64,000 bases of DNA from Gimesia sp. (GCA_002706765.1 PAJV01000078.1:62001-126000), one strand, 5' to 3'. Numbered from the stretch's first letter, positions 9,061 through 19,954 are shown. The notes: generated by a model not told the origin, from the sequence alone. A program made the numbers and translations.

Positions 9061-10974
9061 CTAATCGTTGATTGCCACTTTGGTCTGCTGTGCCAGTTCA
9101 CGGGCCGTTGCGGTGATTCCAGCAACGTCCAGTCCCAGGTCAGCCAGTAATTCCTTGCGGTTTCCATGTTCGATGAACCGATCCGGGATCCCAAGTCGTT
9201 TGAGGTGACTGGTGTTTAATCCCGCATCATTTGCCGACTCGAGTACGGCAGAACCGAAACCGCCACAAAGTGTACCTTCTTCAATGGTAATCACAAAGCC
9301 CGATTCCTGCAGGGCCTGATGGATGACCTCCGTATCGAGTGGCTTGGAGAAGCGGGCGTTGATGACACCCACATCGAGTCCTTCTTCACGCAGTTTTTCC
9401 GCAGCCTGAATACAACTGGTGAACAGCGATCCAAATGCGATAAGCATGCCGTCTTTGCCCCAGATATAAACTTCGGATTTGCCCAGTTCCACCGGGGCGA
9501 CTTGACGTTCGACCGAATCCGCGGCTGCTTTGGGGTAGCGGATGGCCGTCGGTCCATCGTGCTGCAGTGAAAATTCGAGCATGGGTTCGACATCCAGTGC
9601 ATCGCCGGGAGACATGTTGACGATGTTCGGAAAGCACCGCATGTAGGCATTATCGAAGGCACCATGATGGGTAGGACCATCTTCTCCGGCGATTCCGGCG
9701 CGGTCCATGCAGAACGTAACGGGCAGGTTCTGCAACGCGACTTCCTGGAAAATGTGGTCGAAGCTTCGCTGCAGAAAAGTACTGTAGATATCGACAATGG
9801 GCCGCAGACCTGCTTTGGCCATCCCGCCTGCAAAGGCGACGGCATGGGCTTCACAGATCCCGGTATCAAAGAAGCGATCGGGAAAGCCGTCACGTACTTT
9901 TCCAAGCTTATTTCCCGCGCACATCGCTGCAGTGAGCACGACGACCCGTTCGTTGTCGGTCATTGCCTGGAAAATGGAACTGCTGACGACATCGGTAAAA
10001 GCTTTGGGAGAACTGCTGCCCGGCTTTTCCACAGGCACGATTTCGTTTTCTTCGTTTCTCTGGAAGGGAGCAGGGGCGTGAAATGAAACAGGATCATTGG
10101 TCGCCGGTTCAAAACCGTGTCCTTTTTCTGTTAATACATGCAGCAGGACCGGACCTTTGATGTTTTTGATCATCTTCAGATAACCGGTCAACGATTCAAT
10201 ATCATGGCCATCCACGGGGCCGATATAGCGGAAGCCCATCTCTTCAAACAGCATGCCTCCATGCAGGAAACCTTTGACTGCTTCTTTGAAACTGCCCAGG
10301 GTATTTTCCATGGACTCGCCTACCACGGGGAGTTTATTCAGGAGCCAGGAGACGTCGCGCTTCAGGCCATTATAAAAGGGAGCCACGCGTGCTTTATCGA
10401 GATACCTGGCCAGCCCGCCCACGCGGGGACAGATTCCCATTTTGTTATCGTTGAGAATGACGAGTACATCCTGGTCCATGCCCGCAGCGTTATTCATGGC
10501 TTCAAAAACGACGCCTGAGGGGAGCGCTCCATCACCGATGACTGCGACTGACTTACGGTTTGATTCTCCCAGCAAATCGTCGCCGGCTTTGAGCCCGAGG
10601 ACCGTGGAGACGCTGGCGCCTGCGTGCCCCGTCATGAACAGGTCGTAGTCACTCTCTTCCGGATTGGGGTAGCCCATCAGGCCGCCTTTGCGGCGGATGG
10701 TCGAAATTTCGGAGTAGCGTCCCGTCAGTAATTTGTGTGGGTAAATCTGATGCCCGGTATCCCAGATGAGTCGATCCCGGGAGAAGTCGTAGGACATATG
10801 CAGGGCGATGCAGAGTTCTACCACTCCCAGATTACTCGCGAAATGTGCCGAGCGGTCCTCCACCACGGTACACAAAACTTCACGAATTTCGGCAGCCAGC
10901 GTTTCGAGTTCAGTCCCGGATAAAGTTTGCATATCAAGTGGCGACTTGATCCGTGGTAGAATTTCGATGTTCAT
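9061..10974 (-). CDS. dxs: 1-deoxy-D-xylulose-5-phosphate synthase
   Basis: A 637-residue thiamine-diphosphate enzyme that condenses pyruvate with glyceraldehyde-3-phosphate, the first step of the MEP isoprenoid pathway, in the cytoplasm. Visible marks are FASNLGVVELCIALH near the N-terminus, the ThDP/Mg site GDGAL...NDNKMG, and the pyrimidine-domain segment DRAGIAGEDGPTHHGAFD. Length is normal for the family. I use the ATG at 10974; its A is shared with the TGA stop of ispA, giving translational coupling. A start at 11055 would lie deep within ispA. The pairing with a prenyl transferase upstream is a common bacterial arrangement. Confidence 0.96.
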   Translation of the reverse strand: MNIEILPRIKSPLDMQTLSGTELETLAAEIREVLCTVVEDRSAHFASNLGVVELCIALHMSYDFSRDRLIWDTGHQIYPHKLLTGRYSEISTIRRKGGLMGYPNPEESDYDLFMTGHAGASVSTVLGLKAGDDLLGESNRKSVAVIGDGALPSGVVFEAMNNAAGMDQDVLVILNDNKMGICPRVGGLARYLDKARVAPFYNGLKRDVSWLLNKLPVVGESMENTLGSFKEAVKGFLHGGMLFEEMGFRYIGPVDGHDIESLTGYLKMIKNIKGPVLLHVLTEKGHGFEPATNDPVSFHAPAPFQRNEENEIVPVEKPGSSSPKAFTDVVSSSIFQAMTDNERVVVLTAAMCAGNKLGKVRDGFPDRFFDTGICEAHAVAFAGGMAKAGLRPIVDIYSTFLQRSFDHIFQEVALQNLPVTFCMDRAGIAGEDGPTHHGAFDNAYMRCFPNIVNMSPGDALDVEPMLEFSLQHDGPTAIRYPKAAADSVERQVAPVELGKSEVYIWGKDGMLIAFGSLFTSCIQAAEKLREEGLDVGVINARFSKPLDTEVIHQALQESGFVITIEEGTLCGGFGSAVLESANDAGLNTSHLKRLGIPDRFIEHGNRKELLADLGLDVAGITATARELAQQTKVAIND

Positions 10975-11870
10975 CAGTGGTCTCGTTCTAATATAAAGTG
11001 GGCCAGTTCTTCCAATCGTTGGCCGTGGCTCCCAAGTGGGGCGATCGAGAGGCACGCTTCTTCAATTAAATTTTGAGAGCGTCGTCGACTTTCTTCAACG
11101 CCAATCAGGGATGGGTAGGTTAATTTACCGTGTTCGGCGTCTTTTCGCACGCCTTTTCCCATTTTTTCTTCATCACCGGTTAAATCAAGGAGGTCATCGG
11201 TTATTTGAAATGCCAAACCTATGCAGGTGCCGTATCTTTCCAGGCTTTTCAGTGTTTCCGAATCTGCTCCGCCGATGCGGGCTCCCATGGTGAGTGCACT
11301 GCAGATCAGGCGACCTGTCTTACGTTTATGAATGGCTTCCAGAATTTCGAGTGTGGGATTGTCGAGATGCTCTGATTCCAGATCAGCGACCTGTCCGCCG
11401 ACCATTCCCACAGCGCCGGCGGCATTCGCCAGGTCGGCACAACATGCTGCTGCACAGGACTTTATATCAATCTCGTTTGCCAGCAGTTCAAAAGCACGCG
11501 TTAACAGGGCATCGCCGGCGAGGATTGCATTTGCTTCGCCAAATTTGATGTGACTGGTGGGTAATCCGCGACGTAGTGCATCGTCGTCCATGGCCGGCAG
11601 ATCATCATGGATGAGGGAGTAGGTATGGACCATTTCGATGGCACAGGCAGCCGGGAAAGCGGTTTTCAGATCACCACCGCAGGCTTCACAGCTGAGTAGT
11701 ACCAGAATCGGCCGCAATCGTTTTCCGCCTGCGGAGAGGCTGTAAGACATTGCCTGTTTGAGAATCGGCGGGCAGTCAGCTGAGTGATCGAGGGCCTCTT
11801 CCAACTGGCGATTGACCAGCGTCTGCAGGTGACTCCACATATCTTTGAAGGGCAGGGATGGGTCGCTCAT
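10974..11870 (-). CDS. ispA: Polyprenyl (farnesyl/geranylgeranyl) diphosphate synthase
   Basis: A 298-residue trans-prenyltransferase that elongates allylic diphosphates with isopentenyl diphosphate. Both aspartate-rich motifs are present: DDLPAMDDD (first DDxxxxD form) and DDLLD (second). GGKRLRPILVLLSCEACGG and HTYSLIHDDLPAMD are typical of the IspA class. Chain length (C15 or C20) cannot be settled from the sequence. It ends by a one-base overlap with dxs and begins 48 bp after the M20 peptidase gene, so these three are likely to be one transcript. Confidence 0.93.
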   Translation of the reverse strand: MSDPSLPFKDMWSHLQTLVNRQLEEALDHSADCPPILKQAMSYSLSAGGKRLRPILVLLSCEACGGDLKTAFPAACAIEMVHTYSLIHDDLPAMDDDALRRGLPTSHIKFGEANAILAGDALLTRAFELLANEIDIKSCAAACCADLANAAGAVGMVGGQVADLESEHLDNPTLEILEAIHKRKTGRLICSALTMGARIGGADSETLKSLERYGTCIGLAFQITDDLLDLTGDEEKMGKGVRKDAEHGKLTYPSLIGVEESRRRSQNLIEEACLSIAPLGSHGQRLEELAHFILERDH

Positions 11871-11918
11871 TCAATCAGGATCTTTGACTGTTGTTTCGTG
11901 TAATTCGAGTGAGTATTT

Positions 11919-13124
11919 TCAGGCGGACTCTGTCGCCGTGGCCAGTAGCAGTCCAATCTGACAGGCCTTGAGATATTCATCAATCATCAGGGTTTCGCTG
12001 GTAGTGTGAATGTCCTGTTGGCCACATCCCAGTGTGACTGCAGGGTAACCATGCGCGGTCATCCAGTTGGCATCCAGACCGCCGTTGGCGATGGTCAGTT
12101 CCGGCTGTCCCCCCTGTTTTTCAATGGCAAGTCGCGCTGTCTGTACCGCGGGTTCCTCTTCGGGCAGGCGGAAGGATTCGTATTTCAAATAGGATTCGAA
12201 AGTTACGCTGCCCTGTTGTCCCAGGCTGTTTTTCACTGATTTAGCCGCTTTCAGGAATGCCTTTTTGTATTCATCCAGTATTTTCTGTCGAAAGCGGGGG
12301 TTGTGGCTGCGGGCTTCCGCTTTGATGGTCAGTTCGGGCATGACCACATTGGTTGCTGCGCCCCCCGCAATGACGCCGACATTACTGGACCCCGTGTTCT
12401 TCCCTTTGATCACCAGCCCGTGCCAGCCATTGCTGTAGAGGTCATCGATGGCGCGGGATGCGATCACGGCGGCACTGACACCACATTCTGGATGAGCACC
12501 GGCGTGACTGGCGATGCCTTGAATCTGGATCAGCATGCCGGAATCACCGGTTGCTCCGATGCAGAGCATATCCGACATTTTACCATCCCAGTTGAAGCAC
12601 ATCCTGGGTTTTCTCAGTTTGCTGGCCGTCAGCAGGCGAACGCCGACCAGGCCGATTTCTTCCTGAACCATCCAGCAGAAGGTAAGTGGCGGATGGGGGA
12701 GTTTCTGTTCAAGGATCGTAAGCAGTGCGTTGAGGATGACACTGCAGCCCGCCCGGTCATCCGCGCCAAGTGCAGTCAGATCGCTTCTGGAATGAATCAG
12801 ATCCCCTTTTTTGACCGGTTCTGCACCGACACACAGGGGCACGGTATCCATGTGGGCCATCAGCAGACGTCGTGGTCCCCGCATGGTGCCGGGTAACTTG
12901 ACGATCATATTTCCCGTCTGCCCGCCGATGGGACTTTTTTTATGGGCAGTATCGAACTGGATCATTGTTTCGGAGAGCCCTGCATTGAGCAGGCGGCTTT
13001 TAATTTCCGCGGCGATCAGTCCCTCTTCGCCACTTTTGCCGGGGATCGCCATAAGCTCGGTGACGAGCTGTAAGGCTTTTTTAGGATTGACTTTAATAGC
13101 AGTCTCCAGGGAATTGTTACTCAT
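11919..13124 (-). CDS. M20-family metallopeptidase (peptidase T-like)
   Basis: A 401-residue dizinc amidohydrolase of the M20/M25/M40 type. Metal and catalytic marks are HMDTVPLC (His, then catalytic Asp), the bridging Asp in LGADDRAGC, the catalytic Glu in VQEEIGLVG, and a C-terminal His in GQQDIHTTSE. A lid/dimerisation domain sits in the middle (about residues 205-320). Substrates in this group are di- or tripeptides or acylated amino acids; this one cannot be fixed. No signal peptide, so cytoplasmic. It heads the likely operon with ispA and dxs. Confidence 0.88.
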   Translation of the reverse strand: MSNNSLETAIKVNPKKALQLVTELMAIPGKSGEEGLIAAEIKSRLLNAGLSETMIQFDTAHKKSPIGGQTGNMIVKLPGTMRGPRRLLMAHMDTVPLCVGAEPVKKGDLIHSRSDLTALGADDRAGCSVILNALLTILEQKLPHPPLTFCWMVQEEIGLVGVRLLTASKLRKPRMCFNWDGKMSDMLCIGATGDSGMLIQIQGIASHAGAHPECGVSAAVIASRAIDDLYSNGWHGLVIKGKNTGSSNVGVIAGGAATNVVMPELTIKAEARSHNPRFRQKILDEYKKAFLKAAKSVKNSLGQQGSVTFESYLKYESFRLPEEEPAVQTARLAIEKQGGQPELTIANGGLDANWMTAHGYPAVTLGCGQQDIHTTSETLMIDEYLKACQIGLLLATATESA

Positions 13125-13467
13125 AAGAATGGATCACCGGCTGAGAATAAATGAGACACTCGATTGACAGCATCCTGTTTCGAATGATGCAAGTTAGGCT
13201 TTCACAAGAGTTTTTTCAATGCGGCTGAGACTGAACTTCTGAGATCAGTCCACGTGGTGATACAGACTCATATTGCTGTAATTGCTGATCAAAATTAGAA
13301 TCCCCGCTGATTTGTCGATAAATAGCTGCAATTGGCTTTTCTTAAGTCACTTCGTATTTATCCAGAAGAACAGTCGCATTTCCAGAGTTGATTCCCTGAT
13401 TGATGACAGGGGACAACGCATTCGTTAAGTAGAACCAGCTTAAAATCTTAACATCGGTTTCTGATAA
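13125..13467. other. Divergent intergenic region, 343 bp
   Basis: AT-richer than its neighbours and without a supported gene. It should hold the promoter of the leftward peptidase-ispA-dxs unit and that of the SGNH hydrolase. No clear hairpin, tRNA or operator was found. Confidence 0.5.
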
Positions 13468-14694
13468 TTGAAGATCATTCGCTCACCTCTGCGCTGGCTT
13501 AAGCATATTACGCTTGCTCTGATCACTCTCATCCTGTTAGCGGTGGGGAGCGAGGTCGCGCTGCGCGTTGCCGAATATCGAGATCAGGATTCGGTCAGCA
13601 GTTATGATGCCGAGGGCTTTCTGATCCCCTCTGATGTGAACTATCACCGCATCCGACCTATGCAGCAGGTCTCCCGCAAACATCCTGATACGGGGGAAAC
13701 GATTCAGTTTTCGATCAACAGTATGGGGCTCAGGGGGGCTGAACCGGCTGTCCCCAAGCCGGCGGGGGTTTTCCGGATTCTCTGCCTGGGCGGAGAGACG
13801 GTGCTGGCGGCGGAGATGGCAGACGAGGATACCTTCTGCTCGCGCCTGGAAATGCTGTTGCAGAAGCAGACCGAACTGAAGGTGGAAGTGATTAATGCCG
13901 GCGTGCCTGACTCCAGTCCCCTGATGTCGTATCTGCATTTAAGACATTCCTTGCTGGGTCTGCAGCCTGACCTGATACTATTTCATTTTGACATGTCCGA
14001 TGTTGCCGACGACCACGCGTTGCGGCGCTACACGCAGATCAGTGATGCCGGAGTTCCGTTGTGTGCAATGCATCCCCTGTTTGAAAAGATGCATGAACCG
14101 GAGCGGCTGGAGAGTCAGTTCTTTGTCTATCGGTACTCACTCCGCTGGCTGGGCGATTACTGGGTGGAAAATCAACCTGCAGGACTGGATCGCGATATTG
14201 ATACACCCCAGGGAAAATATCTGTGGCTGGAAGATCACCCGCCTGACTGGTCAGTTTATGTCCGGCAGACTCTGGAACCGATTCAAAACATTCAACAGAT
14301 TGCACAAGGGACCTACTCGCGATTTATCATGGCATCTTATCCCAAGCCCTGGCAGGTCTCTGAGTCAGCCATGAATGGAAAACATGCCAGGGTTCAACTG
14401 GGAGTTCGTGAAGGAGTGGCGTATGGCAGCCGTTTTCCTTTTGAACTGCTGGAGACTTATTCCCGACAGATCAATCTTTCTTTCTGTGATACCTCACCGA
14501 CTTTTCAGGCTATCCAGAACCCGGATCGATACTATCTACAGAATGTGCCCCAGTTTTCGCGGGAAGGGCATGCGCTATATGCCCGTGAACTGGCTCTGTA
14601 TATTCTCAAAGAGATTCCCGGCATCTGGTCGCGCGAAGTACCTTCACAGTCGGAACCACCGGCAGATCGACAGGCACTGGTTCCCCTACGATAA
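13468..14694 (+). CDS. SGNH/GDSL-hydrolase-like membrane-anchored protein
   Basis: A 408-residue protein with one N-terminal membrane segment (about residues 14-30, ITLALITLILLAVGSEVAL). A GDSL/SGNH-type fold follows: block I appears as RILCLGGETVLA (Gly-Gly-Glu instead of GDS), then INAGVPDSSPLMSYLHLRH resembling block II/III, and PDLILFHFDMSDV. The nucleophile is therefore doubtful, and the protein may be a non-catalytic or divergent esterase, as seen in proteins that act on surface polysaccharide. The only start is TTG at 13468 with no Shine-Dalgarno site. It stands alone on its strand. Confidence 0.7.
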   Translation: MKIIRSPLRWLKHITLALITLILLAVGSEVALRVAEYRDQDSVSSYDAEGFLIPSDVNYHRIRPMQQVSRKHPDTGETIQFSINSMGLRGAEPAVPKPAGVFRILCLGGETVLAAEMADEDTFCSRLEMLLQKQTELKVEVINAGVPDSSPLMSYLHLRHSLLGLQPDLILFHFDMSDVADDHALRRYTQISDAGVPLCAMHPLFEKMHEPERLESQFFVYRYSLRWLGDYWVENQPAGLDRDIDTPQGKYLWLEDHPPDWSVYVRQTLEPIQNIQQIAQGTYSRFIMASYPKPWQVSESAMNGKHARVQLGVREGVAYGSRFPFELLETYSRQINLSFCDTSPTFQAIQNPDRYYLQNVPQFSREGHALYARELALYILKEIPGIWSREVPSQSEPPADRQALVPLR

Positions 14695-15069
14695 AGAAGA
14701 AATCCGGTTCTCATGCCGGGTTATGAGGGATGTATAAATTTTTAGTAGCAATGAAGTAGCAACGAAACAGTATTTGCAGTGACCTTTAATTCAAGCAGGA
14801 ATCTTTCGCGGAGTTCAAATCTGAGGGAAAACTCTGATTTCGGTTGGGAAGTGTGGATTCCCTGATTTTCAAAGACTTTAAGTCAAAACGTGGCCTATTC
14901 TTTGATGTATGAAGAAATCTTAATCTTTTGACCACGCACTACGCTTTCACAATGAATTGAAAATCAGGAACGAATCCTCTGGAATTTTGATTTCAGATGA
15001 CTACGCTTCCTACCAGTCAGTTTTCTGGTTTTTTCAGATATCGCTCACGTAGAGACAGGACAGGATGTA
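14695..15069. other. Intergenic region, 375 bp, upstream of gdhA
   Basis: No gene could be supported. It contains a short imperfect direct repeat (GTAGCAATGAA / GTAGCAACGAA near 14743) and several AT-rich stretches that could carry the gdhA promoter. No terminator-like hairpin with a T tract was seen. Confidence 0.5.
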
Positions 15070-16299
15070 ATGAGTTCTTACGAAACCGCATGTCGTTATT
15101 TTGACCAGGCTTCACGCCAGGTCGGTTTATCAAAAAATATGCAGGATCTTCTGCGAACCCCGGAGCGCGAAGTCAAAGTGGAAGTCGCCATCGAACGGGA
15201 TAACGGTGAGATTGCAACCTACATCGGCTATCGAGTGCAACATGACAGTTCGCGGGGACCGATGAAAGGGGGGCTGCGTTTTCACCCCGAAGTCAACGGA
15301 GATGAAGTACTGGCGCTGGCCACGTTGATGACCTGGAAAACGGCTCTGGTAAATATTCCTTATGGTGGAGCCAAGGGGGGGATTTCCGTAGATACGAGTC
15401 AGCTGTCCCAAGGAGAACTGGAACGGGTGACCCGTAAATTCATCGATAAGATTTATGACGTGATCGGGCCTTTGAAAGATATTCCGGCACCCGATATGGG
15501 GACCAATGCCCAGGTGATGGCATGGATTATGAATCAGTATGAAAAGTACCGGGGCTTCAATCCGGCGTGTGTCACCGGTAAACCGCTGGAACTGCACGGC
15601 GCTGACGGGCGGGAAGAGGCAACCGGTCGAGGGGTGGCGATGATCACCCGCGATACATTGGAGCATATGAAAATTGACATGACGGGAGTCACGGTTGCGA
15701 TCCAGGGATTCGGGAATGTGGGCAGCTATACGGCGCATTTCCTGGATGAGTTTGGAGCGAAAATCGTAGCTGTTTCTGATGCCAGTGGTGGAATTTACAA
15801 TGCGAATGGGATTAATATTCCCAAGCTGATCGAATACACTAAGGATACGGGAGCCGTCAAAGGGTTTCCGGAAACGGAAGCCCTGTCGAACGAGGAACTG
15901 CTCACATCGAACGTGACTGTATTGATTCCTGCCGCTTTAGGGGGAGTCTTGACCAAAGACATTGCCAAAGAAGTTAAAGCGAGATGCATTATTGAGGCGG
16001 CCAACAATCCGACTGTCCCCGAAGCCGACGAAATATTCGAGAAAAACGGGATCATCGTGGTACCCGATATTCTGGCAAACGCCGGGGGCGTTACGGTCAG
16101 TTACTTTGAATGGGTTCAGAATCGGCAGCATTTCAGCTGGGAAAAATCCCGCGTTCGCTCTGAGTTAGACCGTATTATGAATGACAGTTTTAAACTGGTC
16201 TGGAAGATTGCCACTGATAAAAAAGTGTCTCTGCGCGTCGCCGCCTATATACTGGGGATTGGACGGGTAGGGCGTGCCACCGTGCTGGGAGGCATCTGA
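15070..16299 (+). CDS. gdhA: Glutamate dehydrogenase (Glu/Leu/Phe/Val family)
   Basis: A 409-residue enzyme interconverting 2-oxoglutarate plus ammonia and glutamate, cytoplasmic. Seen in the sequence are the substrate site [11 protein letters not shown], the catalytic lysine region [11 protein letters not shown], the aspartate loop PAPDMGT, and the nucleotide fold [19 protein letters not shown]. Length is typical of the hexameric about-410-residue class. The cofactor (NAD or NADP) cannot be chosen safely; VSDASGG after the second strand hints at NAD. It supplies glutamate to the proline and arginine genes found in this window. Confidence 0.94.
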   Translation: MSSYETACRYFDQASRQVGLSKNMQDLLRTPEREVKVEVAIERDNGEIATYIGYRVQHDSSRGPMKGGLRFHPEVNGDEVLALATLMTWKTALVNIPYGGAKGGISVDTSQLSQGELERVTRKFIDKIYDVIGPLKDIPAPDMGTNAQVMAWIMNQYEKYRGFNPACVTGKPLELHGADGREEATGRGVAMITRDTLEHMKIDMTGVTVAIQGFGNVGSYTAHFLDEFGAKIVAVSDASGGIYNANGINIPKLIEYTKDTGAVKGFPETEALSNEELLTSNVTVLIPAALGGVLTKDIAKEVKARCIIEAANNPTVPEADEIFEKNGIIVVPDILANAGGVTVSYFEWVQNRQHFSWEKSRVRSELDRIMNDSFKLVWKIATDKKVSLRVAAYILGIGRVGRATVLGGI

Positions 16300-16382
16300 A
16301 ATCCCGCCTTCACTTTCGTTAAGTTCAACTTGAACACAAAATAATAAACTATTTCTAAACTGGCGCTTACGAGGTAAAACAT

Positions 16383-16907
16383 ATGATATCCACAGAGGAA
16401 CTGATCAATGATTGCGTGCTGTTTCAGTCTGTAACACCGGCTGAGATGGAAGAATTGCTCTATTGCTCTGAAACCGAGGAGTTTTCCGAAGGATCCCGCA
16501 TTCTGGATGAAGGGAATTCCACACGCTATCTCTGGATTATTAAGAGTGGTTCCTGTGAAGTACGTAAAAAACTGGCCAATGGAAGCGAGCAGACTCTGGC
16601 GACTTTAAGCCCACTGTCTGTTTTCGGCGAAATGTCATTTTTCAAGCCGGCCCCTCACTCCGCGAGTGTCGTGGCGATTTCTGATGTGGAAGTCGTGCGA
16701 ATTCCCGGTCGTGAATTCGATCAGATGTTGAAAGCAGGGGCCAAAGGCGCTCAGAAGGTCGTATTCAATACCGTACGGATCATGTCAGACCGCTTGCGGA
16801 TGATGGATAAATGGTCAGCGGAAATGGCAGAGAGCTGCGGTTCCCGCACCAGAAATGCAGAATGGCACGACTTTCGGTCGAAACTATATTCAGACTGGAA
16901 GTTTTAG
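16383..16907 (+). CDS. Cyclic-nucleotide-binding-like (CRP-fold) protein
   Basis: A 174-residue protein made of one cNMP-binding beta-roll (about residues 12-130) followed by a helix; it has no DNA-binding domain. LDEGNSTRYLWIIKSGSCEV and the phosphate-cassette segment FGEMSFFKPAPHSASVVA are clear. The arginine that normally contacts the cyclic phosphate is a histidine here (PHSA rather than PRSA), so cyclic AMP binding is doubtful. It starts at an ATG 83 bp after gdhA on the same strand. It may be a stand-alone sensor or protein-interaction module. Confidence 0.8.
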   Translation: MISTEELINDCVLFQSVTPAEMEELLYCSETEEFSEGSRILDEGNSTRYLWIIKSGSCEVRKKLANGSEQTLATLSPLSVFGEMSFFKPAPHSASVVAISDVEVVRIPGREFDQMLKAGAKGAQKVVFNTVRIMSDRLRMMDKWSAEMAESCGSRTRNAEWHDFRSKLYSDWKF

Positions 16908-17135
16908 TCTCAAATCACGCCAGAATCGCCGTTTGTGATCCCCCGTTGACACATTTCGACGGATATTTGATACTCCGGTCTGTTGAACAGAATCAATCAG
17001 GCAATTAGTCTGCTGTGATCTGGTGCGCACCTTCCCCCTGCGTTGGGTGTCCTGACCAGAGAAGGATGCGTGAGGTACGTACCAGGATGGTCAATCAACA
17101 CATCTACCATCTGCCCGTAATTGATTAAGAGTAAC

Positions 17136-18401
17136 ATGACTGAATTAGACCTGGCGCAATATACAGAGCAATTGGCCTCGCAGGCGCGAGACGCCTCACG
17201 GAAACTGGTTTCCGCGAATGGGAATCAGAAAAATGCCTGGCTGCGCCGCATGATCGAGTTGATTCGGGAGCGAACCCCCGATCTGCTGGAAGCAAACGCC
17301 GTCGATCTGAAGCAGGCGCCCGAGTATGGTCTGACGGAAGCTTCGATTGATCGTCTGCGACTGACCGAGACCCGCCTCCAGGGGATTATCACGGCGCTGG
17401 AAGAAATCATCGCACTGCCGAATCCGATTGGCGAAGTCATTGACAGCAATATTCGTCCCAATGGCCTGCTGGTCACTCGCGTGCGGGTCCCCCTGGGAGT
17501 TGTGTTCTTCATTTATGAGTCACGACCTAATGTGACCATCGATGCGGCTGCCTTGTGTGTGAAAAGTGGAAACGCCGTGATCTTAAGGGGCGGTAAAGAA
17601 GCATTTCACAGCAATATCGCTTTCTATAAACTGCTGCAGGAGGGCCTGCGTGATGTCGGGCTACCTGAGCAAGCAGTACAACTGGTTGAGACCACAGATC
17701 GCGAAGCGGTGGGACATTTTCTGAAGCTGAGCGAATACATCGATGTCACGATTCCCCGTGGGGGAAAAGGGCTGATCGAGCGCGTGGCCCGCGATGCGAC
17801 GATGCCGGTCATCAAGCATTTTGATGGTGTGTGCCATGTATATCTCGACAGAACCGCTGATCCGGAACTGGCAGAGTCCATTACGGTCAACAGTAAATGT
17901 CAGCGTCCCGGTGTGTGTAATGCGGCTGAATGTCTGCTGGTGCACGTGGATGTCGCTGAAACGATTTATCCACGGGTAGCAGAGGCACTGAAAGCGCAGG
18001 GGGTCGAACTGCGCTGCTGTCCGCGTTCGCTGGAACTGACAGCCGGGGCAAAAGCAGCGACTGAAGAAGATTATGGCACGGAATACGGAGCAAAAATTAT
18101 CTCTGTCAAAATTGTGAATGACATGGATGAAGCGATCCGGCATATTCATCAATATGGATCGGGGCATACAGAGTCGATTGTCACAACAGAACTGGCGGCG
18201 TCTGAGAAATTCACGACACAGGTCGATTCGGCGGCAGTCATTGTGAATGCCAGCACGCGATTTAATGATGGTGGCGAATTTGGACTGGGGGCGGAAATCG
18301 GAATCAGTACCGATAAATTTCACGCACGCGGACCATGTGGATTAAACGAATTGACCAGTTATAAATATGTGGCCCATGGAGCAGGGCAGATTCGCGAGTA
18401 G
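17136..18401 (+). CDS. proA: Glutamate-5-semialdehyde dehydrogenase (gamma-glutamyl phosphate reductase)
   Basis: A 421-residue NADPH-dependent enzyme that reduces gamma-glutamyl phosphate to glutamate semialdehyde in proline synthesis. The sequence shows [36 protein letters not shown], and the catalytic cysteine at residue 261 in [12 protein letters not shown]. The C-terminus carries [20 protein letters not shown] use the ATG at 17136; the TTG at 17121 would add five residues. No proB (glutamate kinase) is adjacent, which is unlike the common proB-proA operon. Confidence 0.95.
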   Translation: MTELDLAQYTEQLASQARDASRKLVSANGNQKNAWLRRMIELIRERTPDLLEANAVDLKQAPEYGLTEASIDRLRLTETRLQGIITALEEIIALPNPIGEVIDSNIRPNGLLVTRVRVPLGVVFFIYESRPNVTIDAAALCVKSGNAVILRGGKEAFHSNIAFYKLLQEGLRDVGLPEQAVQLVETTDREAVGHFLKLSEYIDVTIPRGGKGLIERVARDATMPVIKHFDGVCHVYLDRTADPELAESITVNSKCQRPGVCNAAECLLVHVDVAETIYPRVAEALKAQGVELRCCPRSLELTAGAKAATEEDYGTEYGAKIISVKIVNDMDEAIRHIHQYGSGHTESIVTTELAASEKFTTQVDSAAVIVNASTRFNDGGEFGLGAEIGISTDKFHARGPCGLNELTSYKYVAHGAGQIRE

Positions 18402-18428
18402 CAGTTAGATCAATAATTGAAATCCGGC

Positions 18429-18448
18429 CGCGGGCAAGGCTGCTCGCG
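18429..18448 (+). promoter_or_regulatory. Hairpin upstream of fliM
   Basis: CGCGGGCA and TGCTCGCG pair around the loop AGGC with one G-T pair. It lies 27 bases after the proA stop and 29 bases before the fliM start, with no T tract after it. It could be a weak transcript stabiliser or attenuator between the two genes. Confidence 0.35.
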
Positions 18449-18477
18449 AAGGGGGGCCATTTTCAGGGAGGCCAGGG

Positions 18478-19527
18478 ATGGCAGACGTACTCAGTCAAAA
18501 TGAAGTCGAGTCGCTCTTATCGGCGTTAGATCCCTCTGCGAACAGCGGCGGTGGATCGAGCCGTCCTGCGACGCGAAATACGGATTTCAATTCCCAGATC
18601 AGTATTTATGACTTCAAACGTCCCGAACGTGTCAGTAAAGAGCAAATGCGTGCCTTTCGCGCGCTGCACGAAAGTTTCAGTCGTGAATTCGGCGCTGCCC
18701 TCAGCGGGATGTTGCGCTCCATTATTGAAGTGAAGCTGATCAGTGTCGACCAGTTGACTTACAGCGAATTTGTATTCAGTCTGGAAAACCCGACCTGTTT
18801 TAACCTGCTGGAATCAGAAACACTCGATGGACACATCATTCTGGATATCAGCCCGTCGATCATCTTTCCGATCATTGATCGGTTGCTGGGCGGGGATGGG
18901 CATTCGCATGGTGCGTACCCGAATCGGGCGTTGACCGAAATTGAAATCCGACTGGTTTCCCGGATTACCGGACTGGCGATCGAAGGGATCGAATCGGCGT
19001 GGAGTAACCTGTGCGACTGGAAACTGCGGGTCTCCCAGGTCGAAAGCAATCCCCAACTGGTGCAGATTGTGCCTCCCAACGAAGTGATCGTACTGATTTC
19101 TTTCGAAGTCACGATGGGGGAGACACGCGGGATTATCAACCTTTGTATCCCTTTTAATACGATTGAGCCACTATCGAACAAGCTGACCTCCGATACCTGG
19201 TCTGCCTACAAGAAAAAGACTCCGGATTTGAGACAGCAGCTGAATCTGGAAGCCAGTGTTTCCAAATCGAAAATCGCGATGCGAGTCGAACTGGACAACA
19301 GTAAACTGACGGCACGCGAAATTCTGAATCTGGCGGTAGGCGATGTGATCATGTGCAACAAGGGAAGTGCGCAGAGCCTGACCGTTGAGCTGGAAGGCTC
19401 CCCGGTCTTTACAGCGTTCCCGGGAGTATATAAAGGGCATAAAGCCATCAGTATTGAGAAAATGCTGGCAATTCCCAAAGATGTGATTGAAGAGCGTCTG
19501 AAAAATTCTGAAGCTGCACAAGCTTAA
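18478..19527 (+). CDS. fliM: Flagellar motor switch protein FliM
   Basis: A 349-residue component of the flagellar C-ring. The N-terminus [17 protein letters not shown] has the CheY-phosphate-binding motif form. The middle domain (about residues 45-235) includes [10 protein letters not shown], and the C-terminal SpoA-like domain (about 260-335) contains [27 protein letters not shown] precedes the ATG. No other flagellar gene is near, so flagellar genes are dispersed, as in other planctomycetes. It implies motility at some stage of the life cycle. Confidence 0.94.
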   Translation: MADVLSQNEVESLLSALDPSANSGGGSSRPATRNTDFNSQISIYDFKRPERVSKEQMRAFRALHESFSREFGAALSGMLRSIIEVKLISVDQLTYSEFVFSLENPTCFNLLESETLDGHIILDISPSIIFPIIDRLLGGDGHSHGAYPNRALTEIEIRLVSRITGLAIEGIESAWSNLCDWKLRVSQVESNPQLVQIVPPNEVIVLISFEVTMGETRGIINLCIPFNTIEPLSNKLTSDTWSAYKKKTPDLRQQLNLEASVSKSKIAMRVELDNSKLTAREILNLAVGDVIMCNKGSAQSLTVELEGSPVFTAFPGVYKGHKAISIEKMLAIPKDVIEERLKNSEAAQA

Positions 19528-19954
19528 GGTCAGTCTGTTTCAGAAACATCTCAGGCTGTACTTCTGAGAGGGATTGCAGTAAACTTGGTGTATCTCAGGG
19601 CATCTGAGCGATTTTCAGTGCCTTGGATTTCCTGTTTGCTGAAACGATCACCGGTCAGTAGACCGGGAAAAGTGGATTTTTAGTCAATCCGTCATTTTTT
19701 CTACGAAGTCACGGTGTTTTTAGCCTCGTTTCGGTGGAAAAAGTAACGTGAGGCTGATTATACTGCCCGATCAACCTCCCAGTTGAAGATCGGTCTATAC
19801 TGTTATGATGGACGGACGTGATCTTTCTGGTTGAGGAATCTGCGTCAGTGAATGCAGAATGTGTAGAGAATATGACTCAGGATTGATGACTGGATCTCTG
19901 TTTTCTCAGAGGCAGTACGTGTCTCTGAAACGTTTACGAAGATAGAAAAATATA
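19528..19954 (+). promoter_or_regulatory. fliM-rpmI intergenic region with possible r-protein leader
   Basis: This 427-bp gap has no gene. It contains a perfect hairpin CCGGTC-AGTA-GACCGG at 19651-19666, followed by an A-rich stretch and a T run, and a longer stem AGCCTC...GAGGCT near 19721-19754. A possible -10 TATGAT lies at 19804-19809. In other bacteria the L35-L20 operon is autoregulated by L20 through a leader RNA; whether these stems do that here is not shown. infC, the usual upstream gene, is absent. Confidence 0.4.

Noticed and set aside
14690-14730. Group II intron-like string (CGGTTCTCATGCCGGG) after the SGNH gene
   Set aside because: No domain V fold and no reverse transcriptase nearby; chance resemblance.
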